Shown piece after piece: positions 53,561-64,000 of a DNA stretch of 64,000 nucleotides. The first letter of the stretch is position 1. Each line of letters opens with the position of its first letter. Under the pieces are notes generated by a model, which saw only the letters and a program-made list of their open reading frames with translations, was not told the DNA's origin and ran no database searches. The DNA lies in NCBI RefSeq assembly GCF_002865645.1, contig NW_020194659.1, forward strand, positions 438,688-502,687, written 5' to 3'. This DNA comes from Hyaloscypha bicolor E. Taxonomy: Eukaryota > Ascomycota > Leotiomycetes > Helotiales > Hyaloscyphaceae. The position numbers and the translations under genes were made by a program.

Positions 53561-56500
53561 TTATGCTATTGAGAGGCTAAAAACCATCGTACAACCTCAG
53601 AAAGGCCTTTATTAAGCCGTAGCACTACTGCGAGTAACTCTACCGCTACGAGGAGTCTTTCTTACTGCACTACGTTATGTAATTCGTCCTTGCTTCGTAC
53701 GGCCACCCCCACTACTTCCACTACATTTACTACATCTACTATATCCTCTACGACCTCCTGTACTAATCTCTCCATTACTATTATTACTACTATTATTCCC
53801 TCCCCAGTAATAGCTTGCAGTATAATCTGGCTACTTGTAATTGCTATAGCAACCACCCTATATACCTATAATCCGGATATACTCAGGAAAAATGGTATTA
53901 TTAAGTCCCGTACAAGTATATATAGTATAAGGAGTAGCCGTTATATTAACCCCTTCTTATTAAATAAGAAGAGCATTAATATAGAACTATTACTATATAA
54001 GAACTTGACTAATTATAATGCAATTTGGATTAATAATTATATTCTGGCTAGAAAAAGCAAGGGCTTATTATTATTAATTATTATAATACTATATTCTAGT
54101 TAGCTTTATTATATAGTAAAGGATAAGGTATTATATAAAGAGAGCAAGTTATTGGCCTATAATACCTATTATCTATTAGCCTTAAGGAAGAGGCTGGTTT
54201 GTATTAAGATTAGAAGTATTACTAGTACTAAAAGTAATAAAAGAAATAAGCCTTTAAAAATATTAGCTATTATATAATAAATAGAATCAAGAATTAAAAG
54301 CTTACTACTAGTTTGGGTTTATAGGGCCAAGACTAGAAACAGGAGGCTATATAGAGGAGTTATTACTAGGAGCTGAATTATTTAATATATTACTATTATA
54401 TAATTAATATAATTACGAGAAGTAGAGAGAAGTAAGAGGTTCTTATATAAGTAGTAGTAATATTAATAAAGGAAGAAGGAAGTTAAAGCAAGAAAGATAG
54501 CCTTTAAATAAGAGTTATAGCTTAGAAATTTAGAAAATTTAGATAATATCTAGAAGATTCTCTAATTATATAAGAGTCTTAAAAATATATATCTCTTTTA
54601 AACTAGCTAGTCTTAAAGAAGATTTATAAGATTCTAGTTCTTTTCTAATACTTTAAGTACTTTCTAATCTCTATTATTTCTACTTTTATTTGCCTTCTAT
54701 TCTAGCTTACTATATAGTATATCCCTAAAAAAACTCTCTCTAGCTTATTACTTATTAGAGAAATTAAGAGAATATTATTAGCTATAAGTAAAAGCCTTAG
54801 CTAGTATTCTTTTTATATATTCTAGCTTTACTAAACTAAGGCCTCTTATTTACTAATATTATATAATTCCTAAAAGTTATAATCCTTATACTTGTTTTTA
54901 CTTGCGGGTTATATAACTAAGTAAAGAGATCGAATAATTTAATTAAAGAAATTAAGTACTAATAGCTCTTAAAATAGCTCTTTACTATATAAGAAAGAAG
55001 TAATATTATTTAATAATAAAGAAATAATTTAATCTCTATAATACTTCCAAAATTTCTTTATACTTATAAGAGCTAGAGTTATATATTTCTTTAGCTAATT
55101 AGCTTTAATATATCTTATATAGAAGCCTGAATTAAGAATTAAAGCTATAGTATAAAAGAGAGAGAAATTAATTCTAGTATAATATAATAAGATTTTTTCT
55201 CTTTTATTCCGTAACTATTATTATATATTCTGCTTCCTAGATATATTAGTACTAGTTTAAGGAATTATATAAAACCTTTATTTATATATATAATTAGCCT
55301 TTCTAATATATTATACTTTAAAGTCCCTTATTTTTAATCTTTACTTTACTTTTTATTACTATTAAAAGTATTACTTTTAAGTATTTAGTTTATTACTTTT
55401 CCTTTATTTTCTCTCATATATCTAAATACCTATATATAATCCGAAAATTATATAATAATTAAATCTCTATTATATTAGTAATTTAGGGAAGATTCAAATT
55501 ATAATAGCTAGTATCTTTAGATTATATAAACATTTTCTAGACCTTAAAAATATAATTACTCTTAGTTATATTTATGCGTTTTAGCTTTAATTATATAAGT
55601 TTTCTAAAGTTAAAATACTAGCTAGTTAGCTATTAATTCTATCTATTTATAATTATAGAAATATGTTTTTTTATATTAATCTTATAAATAGAGTAGCTTA
55701 TAAAACTATTTTCTTTATTATATCTTTAAATTACTAATTTTCTTATTATACTTATCTATAATATATATATATATAATTATTAGAAGATATAGAGATTTCT
55801 CTATATTAGCTCGTTCTATAAAGAAATTAGTAGCTTATTTTAAAGAAGTTAATATAGAGTTAGTATATATTAAGGTTATAGCTTTAGAAATCTATAGTAG
55901 AAAACCTTATATTTAGTAATTCTTTATATAAATAGCCAGGTAATCTATATTTTATATATTTTATATAGAAAGCTCCTTTATTAAGGCTTTAGAACCGGTT
56001 CTTAGAATTAAGGTAATTACTTATATATTATAATCTTTTTAGAAAATTAAGTAATTATTATAAAATTAGAACTTATTATTTCCCTTTATAATATTATTAA
56101 CTTTAATTATTTAAGCTATCGAGATTACCTTATTTCTAATTATAGAACTATATTTATTACTATTATTACTTACTTTCTTTATTATATAAATTCTTATTTA
56201 TAGTCTAAACTTTACTATAACTAATTTCTTTAGCTTTATTTCTAATATTAAAATAAATATTATTATTTGCCTCCGGAATAATAATAATCTAGCCTTACCT
56301 ATAATACTAGTAAATCTCTTTATTAATAAAACTCAAATTATATATCTTATATAAGTAATACTATTTACTACTACTTCTAGAATACCCTATTTTTAAGAGT
56401 TTAATATTACTGAGTTTCTAAACTAATATAAAAGCTAGTACCAAAACTACTATATTATTAGTTTAGCTATAATTTCTCGCCTTTTCTAGTATTATTATAT

Positions 56501-58760
56501 AACTATTATATAGTATATTTATATAATACTAGAGTAGGTTTTAAATAATTAGATAGCTCTTAGAATTATTTTATATTAGAAGTATTAAAAAGAGGATATT
56601 TACTAAATAATAAGAATTTAAGGCTTTATAGAGGCCTTAAAGAAAAAGAGCTATACTAATAGAATTAATCTATATAAGTTCTATTAATAATATACTTCTT
56701 TCTTTTAGTATCTAGTAAATAATTAATTACTAGAAAGCTATACTTAAATACTCTAGTTCCTTAAAGAAATTCTATTATTACTTTATAAAAAGATTATCTA
56801 AAAGTATAATATAGAACTTAATATTTCTTATATAATAAACTTTAAAGCCTTTACCTTAATAGCTATAAAGTATTATAAATCGGATTAAGCTAATAAGGAA
56901 ATAATATATTATTAAAATTATTCTTATTTTTATAGTATTTTTATTAATAGCCTTTAGGCTTAAATAATTACGAAAAAAGACTTTACTAGCTTTATTTCTA
57001 TTTATATGAACCTAAATTAGTATTAATTTCCTATTAATATAAAACCTACTATTTCCAAAGCTCTTATATTAGATATAATTAGATTTATTTAAGCTATATA
57101 AGCTTTAGTATTATCTTTTAATAGTATATAAGGCTTTTCTTTTATTAATAACTTTTTTAATTCTAGTATATAACCTCTATTTACTAGTTTGGCTTTTTAG
57201 AATACTACTTAACTCTTTTAGACTTATTTATTTCTTACTTAATAAGGCGTTTCTAGGCCTATAAAATCTAGTATAAGATATTATTATTTGTATCTTTTTT
57301 CTTTTTATTAGATATTCTAATATCCGGAGGCTTTAGTACTTCTTATAACTAGAATTATATACTTTAATTAAGCTAATTAGATTTATACTAGTCTTACTAG
57401 TTCGGGAGAATTTATATTCTAATTTACTTCCGGTTATAATAAAGTAAGCTAGCTTTTAATATACTTTTAGTATATAATTTTTAAGACCTAATTTCTTTTA
57501 GAAACTAAGATTTCTTTTCTTTTTTTAGAAATAGAAAAGTATAACCTATATATAAATTCTAATAATAAAATTAGAGACTTTATTTAGACTAATAATAAGA
57601 ATAGCTAGGTTATTATTAGTGCCTCTAGAATAGAGAAGAAAAGTAAGGATAAAATATATAGGGAATTAAAGAATAATTATAACTAGTACCGAGTCTTAAA
57701 GAATTATTAAATAAAAGAAACTAGTATTATTATAATTTAATATTTTAGAAATAGAAAATAAATATCTATTATAGTAATAAATAAGAAAAAGAAAACGAAT
57801 TAATAAAATAGTCTTATATTAGACTAATTATAGCCTATATTTATATATTTAGTATTTCTAAAAGATTTTATTATAAAGCTAGCTACTTTGCCTATAGTCT
57901 TTACTTGATTTCTATCTAATACTTACTTAAGAATTTACTAGCTAGTAAATAAACTTAGAAGTAATACTAGACTAGAGCTTCTATTAAATAAGATTTTGGA
58001 CTAGAAAGTAAAAGAAGTTACTATATAGAAGCTTTTATTAAATTTCTTTATTCTTTTAAAACTTATTTTCTAGAGCTCTTATTATAATTTATTAGAGTTA
58101 GGCTTTAGTATTACTATTATTTCCTATAATCTAAAAAAAAGTAAAAAGAACTCGTATTATATAATATCTATATCTAAGCTTAGTATATGCCTTAATAGAA
58201 CTATTTAAGTTAAGGCTATAATTAATACTAATATTAAGATTAATATTATAACTTAAGGTTTTACTAATACTTATAGCCTTATAATTATAGGAAACCCTTA
58301 TTTAACCTTAGTTTCTTATAACGGGAAATACTACTCTTTTAAAGAACTTTATAAGAATATTTAAGTTAAAGTTAGAAATATATTATTATATACTCAGATT
58401 TTTATTATTAAAGAAGCTAATTATTAATTTATTCTAAAATATATTTAGTCTAGAGTAGCCTATTACTTCTTTATATTATCGTACGTTTAGACTACCTTTA
58501 AGCGGTTGGCTTTCGGGGCTCCTTAGAAAAAACTTTTATATAATAAATACCAGAATCTCTCTTTTCTAGGGAATTATATATCGGAATGCGATTATATCCA
58601 AATCCTTAGGGCTCAGCTTAGGATAAGAGAGGAGAAGCTCAAGTACCTTTCTCTATATTTTAGTAGTTCTGGAATGCGAGGGGCTTTTATTACGATTTTT
58701 TAAAGCTCGGGAGGAGGGGGGGGGGATTCTCAAGGCTCTAGCTAGCTCTCGGGACCCCCT
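53561..58760. mobile_element. RIP-degraded repeat block, class not resolved
   Basis: TA-dominated sequence without usable frames after about 53780. GC-richer fragments remain at 53600-53820 and 58490-58760 (the latter with a run of G at about 58712-58723), perhaps element ends. Together with the gypsy text at 60.8-64 kb this could be the gag/protease part of an LTR element, but I could not read conserved blocks here, so the class is open. Confidence 0.5.
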
Positions 58761-59180
58761 AAAAATCCAAGTCACGTAAGGAACACCAAAACTCTTGCAT
58801 ACTATATATTACTATTCTAATGCCTAGTAAGCTTAAGGGAAGTTCTACGGGTATAAGAGAAAGCTTTATAAATAAGAATAAGGCTATAAGGTTTTATATA
58901 AGAAAAGAGGAAGCTTTATAAGCTTATAAGATAGCTTAGAAAAAATAATAAATAAAAGAAAGGGCTATAATAAATTATAAAAAAAAAGAAAAAGCTTTAT
59001 AAATATAAAAATAAGAATTAAGAAAAAACTATAAATAAAAGTATAATTAATAAGAAACTTATAAAGGTAAGTAAAACTTAAAAGGGCTTATAAAAGAAAA
59101 AGTAAAGGCTATAATAATTTATAAAATAATTTTATTAAAAAAGAGAGAAAAATATTTGAAAAATTTCGAAATAAATATAA

Positions 59181-59366
59181 NNNNNNNNNNNNNNNNNNNN
59201 NNNNNNNNNNNNNNNNNNNNNNNNNNNNNNNNNNNNNNNNNNNNNNNNNNNNNNNNNNNNNNNNNNNNNNNNNNNNNNNNNNNNNNNNNNNNNNNNNNNN
59301 NNNNNNNNNNNNNNNNNNNNNNNNNNNNNNNNNNNNNNNNNNNNNNNNNNNNNNNNNNNNNNNNNN
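59181..59366. other. Assembly gap (186 N)
   Basis: Unsequenced bases. AT repeats lie on both sides. Confidence 1.
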
Positions 59367-59646
59367 TATAATATAATAAATATATAATATAATAAATATA
59401 TAACTTAAATTATTTATTAAAATAGCCTTTAAATTAAGAAATGTATTTTTAATATATTTAATAATATAATTTCCTTTAAAAAGCTCTTTTAATTAAAGTT
59501 TTTTAAATTTATTATATAAAAATTATATTTAATATTTAAATTTTTTTTTAAAATAAACTTATATTAAAGAAAACTTATTAACTTATAAATAACTTAAAAT
59601 ATTAAAAGATTTATTAAAATATATTTTTATATTTAAAGAAAAGTAA

Positions 59647-59745
59647 AGAAAAATATTATTTAATATTAATAAAAGAATTTAGAATCAAAAATGAGAATTT
59701 ATTAAAATAAATAAAAATATTATATAAAGCTTAATAAACTTTTAT
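59647..59745 (+). repeat. AT direct repeat, copy 1
   Basis: Shares an ordered set of A/T words with copy 2 at 60447-60577, ending in a common AAGCTTAATAAACTTTT. Confidence 0.6.
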
Positions 59746-60446
59746 TATTTTATAATTTTTTAAACTTATTTATTTTTATTTTTATTTAAAATACTTATAT
59801 TATAAAATTTAATTTTATTAGACTTATATTATTAAGATTTAATAATTATAAATTTTAATATATAAGATATTTTTTATATATTTTATAATAATATAAAATA
59901 AGCTTATATATTAAATAATATTTTAAATTTAGATTTATTATAATTTTTATTCTATTAAATTTAATATTTAAAAGAATTATATTAATATTATATATTTAAT
60001 TAAAATATAAATTAAAAGAATATTTTATATAAAATAAAATATAAGATAAAATAAAAAAATAAAAAAGTTTTATAAAAATACTATTATTTCTTATTATAAT
60101 AAAAAGGCTTTTTATAAATTTTAATTAATTTTTTTATATAATTAATATTAGAAATAAAAAATAAATTAAACTAAATATATAAATAACTAAAATATATAAT
60201 TAATAATTTTAATAATTTAAAGAATTTATATTAAAATTAAAGTTTAAGAATTTATAAAATTAAAATTCTTATTAAAATAATTCTTAAATTAAATAATATA
60301 TCTTTAAATATTTTAATTAAAGAAAGATTTTAAAAATAATTTATATTTTTAATATATTTAATAATATAAAGTCTTTTATATATATAGAATTTTATTTTAT
60401 ATTTAAAGACTTTTTAAAATAAATTTATATAAATATTTTATATTAA

Positions 60447-60577
60447 AGAAAAATATTATTTAATATTAATAAAAGAATTTTAAAAAGAAATTAAATTTAA
60501 AAGTAAAAATTTATTAAAATAAATAAAAATATTATATAAATATAATTTAAATCTTATATAAAGCTTAATAAACTTTT
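60447..60577 (+). repeat. AT direct repeat, copy 2
   Basis: Longer than copy 1 by internal insertions. Same orientation. Confidence 0.6.
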
Positions 60578-60780
60578 GTTTTTTTAAAAAAATAATTTAT
60601 ATATTTTAAATTAATATTATATATATATATATATATATATTAATTTTAAATTTTAATTAAAAGAATAGTTTTAGCTTATTTTTAAATAATTTTCTATATT
60701 TATAACCTATTTTCTTTCTTATATAATTTATTAAAAGTTTATAAAAAGTTTATTACTAAGAAAGTATTATTTAAAACTAT

Positions 60781-63700
60781 TCGGGACGAGTTTAGGGTAA
60801 AATTATTACTAGTAGCCTTTTGCAAGCTCCGGGGCTAGTAATAATTTTAGTAAAGTAGCCCTAAACTCATATAACTATTTATAGTACTAGGAAAAATAGG
60901 TTTTTTATAAGCCAGGTAATAAAGGTATTCGATTTATAAAATCGAGTTTAAGAAAATATCTTTTTTTTAAATAGCTAGAGAATTCTGAAATAAGTACTAA
61001 AACCGGAAAAGAAATAGTTTCTTCTAATATTTTTATTTCTTCTTTAAATATTAGAAATAGAATTATATATATATTTAATTCGGGGCTTTTAATAAATATT
61101 TCTTATAATATTTCTTTATAATTTAATACTTATTCTTTTATATAATAATAAAGTCTTTTCCTAGTAATTTTAGTTAATAGGCTATATAAACCGGTTATAA
61201 AGAAAATTCGGCTAATAAACTTAAATAAAAGTATTAGCTTAGCTTTTAGGGGGCTAGATAATTAGAAGAAGGTACTAGAAAAGAGAAAGAATATTAGTAT
61301 ATCGGGAATTAAGTACTTTTTTTAGTAATTAATTCTAAAGTTTTCTTATATTATTTCAGGTTTATATTTAATAAAAAAAAAGAAAAAAGCCTTAAAAATT
61401 AGCCCGAAATTATTATATAAGAAAAGAGATTTATTATTTATAATATTAGATAATAGAAAAGAAGCTCTAGCTTAAAATTTTAATTATTTAGAGCTATTAA
61501 AACTAGAAATATCTCTATTATTAGAGATTCGTACTATTTTATATAAAGCTTAGTAAAAATCTAGCTTTTTAGTACTAAAGATATTAGCCCTAGTAATTAA
61601 TAAGCTTATATAAAAATAACTAGATATAGGAATCTTTAAATATTATAATAAGCTTTACTAAAATCTTTACTTTCTAGTAAGAAAGAAAAAGGCCTTTAAA
61701 TATTATATAATATAAATAGCTTTATAAATAAATAAAGTTATTATTAGAAATACTAATTTATTTCTAAATATAAATAAGTTCTCGAAGTACTTTACTAGCT
61801 ATATAATTACAAGTTTAGTAAATTATTTCTCGAATTATAATTAATCTCTTTTAGCTAAAAAATATAGAAATATAACGGGATTTATAACTTTATATAAATT
61901 TCTTTATTATACTAGAATTCTCTAAAGTAATATAAACTTAATTACTTAGTTTATTTAAATTATATATTATATCTTTTAAGATTTAATACTATTAGTTTAT
62001 ATAGCTTATCTTAATAATATTAGAGTCCGGAGTTCTATTATTACTTATAGTAATACTAAAAACTTGCCTAATATTTAAAGATTTATATAAGAATATATTT
62101 AGAACTTAAACTAGGTTCTTATATTACTAGAGTATACTAAATTAATTATATCTGGCCCAAAATTATAATAATATATAAATAGTATTTAAATTATTAGTTA
62201 TATTTATTTCTTTAAAGAAAAACTATTAGAAACCGCAAAAATTATTAAAATTCTAAAATAGCCGGCCTTTTAAAATATTATATAAGCCAATACTTTTATT
62301 AATATTTATATTTATTATTAAATCTAAATTACTTATTTTACTAAGATTATAGCTTCTATTTATAAACTTTTCCGGAAAAATTAGGTATTTATTTAGATAT
62401 ATAAATACTAGCTTATAATAGATATTTTTAAAACTTTTTTAATTTCTTTTCTTATATTAGTTATATTAGATTTCTTACTAGATATCGGATTAATTATTCT
62501 TATAATAAATACTAGTCTTACTAAATAGAATATAGTTTTAATATAAATTAGCTAGTATAATAGAAAGTACTATTTTATATAATATAAAAGTAATTATTAG
62601 AATTAAGTTAAAGTATCTTATAATATTATAAAATACAAATATAAAAGAATTTTAAAGATACTTAAGAAATACTATAGCTAGCTCTATAGAATAAAATTTC
62701 TTTTTAGAAACTAATATAAATATTCTAGTTATATAGCTTAATAGTACTATTTTAAATCTATTTGAATTATTACTTATAAGATAAATTACTTGAATTTAAT
62801 TATTTAACTTTAATATTAAATATATATTAGAAAAGAAATATATAATAGCTAATAATTTATTATACTAATTATATATAATTCTGGAAATAAAAAAGAAAAA
62901 AGAAAAAGAGAATATTAAAGACTTTATAAATATCTAATTATTTTCTCTAAGAATTATATCTATTTATATTTCTAGCTCGGTATTACTTATCTAGAATATC
63001 TATTTTTATTTAATTATTATTATAAAGAAATAATTTAAAGTAGACTTTTATTTAAAAGGCTTCTATTTCATATATTACTAATAATATACTCGCTAGCTTA
63101 TTATACTTATCTAGCTAGTAAAATAAAGTATTATAAAGTATTAGCTATTTAAAAATAATATTATTAAATTCCCTATATAAAATAAGATACTTTTCTAGTA
63201 AAATTAAGATATATCTAGAAAAGTAATTAATTTCCTAAAAAAGCAAAAAGATATTAAGATAGTAGTTTATAAGATTAGGAGTTATAAGCCTAAAAAGGCT
63301 ACTTTTCGCAAAATTATAAACCGTTTTTAATAAAATAAATAATATAAAAATATTAAAATATATATTAAAAATTATAAGTAATATTAATTTATAACTTATA
63401 TAAGAATAAAAATTAAGCTATATTTTATTTAGATATAAATACTATAATATAAAATAGCTTTATATATAGTTTATATATTTTTATATTCGGGTAAAAATAG
63501 ACTAGTACTAGCTAGAGGAAAAGGCTTAAAATAAGTTAAAGAAAAAGTACTAAAAAATACTAATATTTAATTAATTATATAATTTATTTTCGAAAATATT
63601 ATTTATAAATATAGAGTTTTTCTAAAGCTAGTTATAGATAAGAAACCAGAAAATAATAATACTATTATAAAAGAGCTTATAATAATATATAAAATCCGTT

Positions 63701-64000
63701 ATATTATTATTTCTATTTTTAATTCTTTAGCTAATAAAATAATTAAAAGAAAATATAAGCCTATAGTTATTACTTTAACTAAAGCTACTAAAGATAATAT
63801 TAATAATTGGGTTTTCTATTTTCTAGCTATATTTCGGGCTAATTAAATAATAGCTAAAGTTATTACTAGTTATATATTTTTTTATTTTAAAGAAAATTAA
63901 GAAAGTCTTTTATTAATAAATCTAAACTATCTAATTTAAAATATATTACTATAATATAAAGTTTCTTTTATTTTTAACTTACTTATTATATATATATAAT
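60781..64000 (+). mobile_element. RIP-degraded Ty3/gypsy LTR retrotransposon (RT, RNase H, integrase), runs off the window
   Basis: Plus-strand text, broken by many stops, keeps the order of a Ty3/gypsy polyprotein: a reverse-transcriptase fingers/palm region at about 61560-62160 (a KKKAFKYY-type strand, INKVIIRNTNL, ITGFITL and a YLNNI box where the catalytic YLDDI-type motif is expected), an RNase H segment at about 62480-62870 (RYESGLW-like and KYKRILKILKKYY text), and an integrase C-terminal part at about 63690-63900 (RYIIISIFNSLANK and KPIVITLTKATKDNINNWV). The catalytic Asp-Asp reads Asn-Asn, a G:C-to-A:T change. No LTR was identified in the window. It is inactive. Confidence 0.75.

Larger units (their letters stand above)
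58761..60780. repeat. Extreme AT-only block with assembly gap and direct repeats
   Basis: Nearly free of G and C. It differs from the flanking RIP text by long A/T-only runs. Two related segments, 59647-59745 and 60447-60577, share long identical stretches (for example AGAAAAATATTATTTAATAT) in the same order and orientation about 800 bp apart. A gap of 186 N lies inside. No coding sense. Confidence 0.7.

Noticed and set aside
53690..54103. 137-codon plus frame rich in Thr and Ile
   Set aside because: Translation of (ACT/ATT)-rich RIP-altered DNA; no domain.
59156..59371. Frame running through the N gap
   Set aside because: An artefact of translating unknown bases.

Overview
The window comes from a filamentous ascomycete (Pezizomycotina). 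Genes carry many short GT-AG introns (40-90 nt) with CTAAT/CTGAC-type branch sites. Families such as Zn2Cys6 regulators, GH131, CBM1, PF10645-type binding modules and Clr5-ankyrin proteins point the same way. TA-rich blocks full of transposon sequence with G:C-to-A:T decay look like repeat-induced point mutation (RIP). The class is not certain; a leotiomycete-like plant-associated or saprotrophic fungus is my inference. Exon models were assembled by hand by matching splice sites, reading phase and protein-family continuity.

Layout. 1-10.5 kb: a membrane-anchored protein fragment, an F-box protein, a decayed amino-acid permease, a large secreted carbohydrate-active protein, pyridoxamine-phosphate oxidase (PDX3) and a ubiquitin C-terminal hydrolase. 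10.5-21.4 kb: an 18-bp minisatellite, a frameshifted CBM1 fragment, an intact GH131, a decayed 2OG-Fe(II) oxygenase, an MFS permease with one stop codon, a ZIP zinc transporter (YKE4/ZIP7 type) and a decayed alpha/beta hydrolase. 22.4-37.3 kb: an 889-aa protein of unknown function, a second UCH, a Zn2Cys6 factor, a fused FAH + alpha/beta-hydrolase enzyme divergent from a GPR1/FUN34/YaaH transporter, a cytochrome b5-domain protein, a methyltransferase relic and an amidohydrolase. 38-47 kb: a sedolisin relic, a 3.0-kb RIP-damaged pogo/Fot1-type transposon with terminal inverted repeats, a prolyl aminopeptidase, a TTA-flanked MITE, a heme-thiolate peroxidase broken at a poly-C run and a TA-flanked MITE. 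47-53.6 kb: a gene-poor stretch, then a broken Clr5-ankyrin gene. 53.6-64 kb: strongly TA-rich repeat DNA with a 186-N gap, ending in a RIP-degraded Ty3/gypsy element (RT, RNase H and integrase still readable) that runs off the window.

How the genes fit together. The intact secreted enzymes (GH131 and the debranching-like protein with a glucan-binding module) suggest polysaccharide degradation. The block at 26.7-32.7 kb (regulator, bifunctional FAH/lactonase-like hydrolase, divergent acetate-type transporter), possibly with the amidohydrolase at 35.6 kb, looks like a small catabolic locus and is the best candidate for an undescribed system. Many accessory genes (permease, oxygenase, hydrolase, peptidase, methyltransferase, CBM1, peroxidase, ankyrin) are broken, so the region is undergoing gene loss next to RIP-active repeats. 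I found no convincing tRNA, rRNA or CRISPR.
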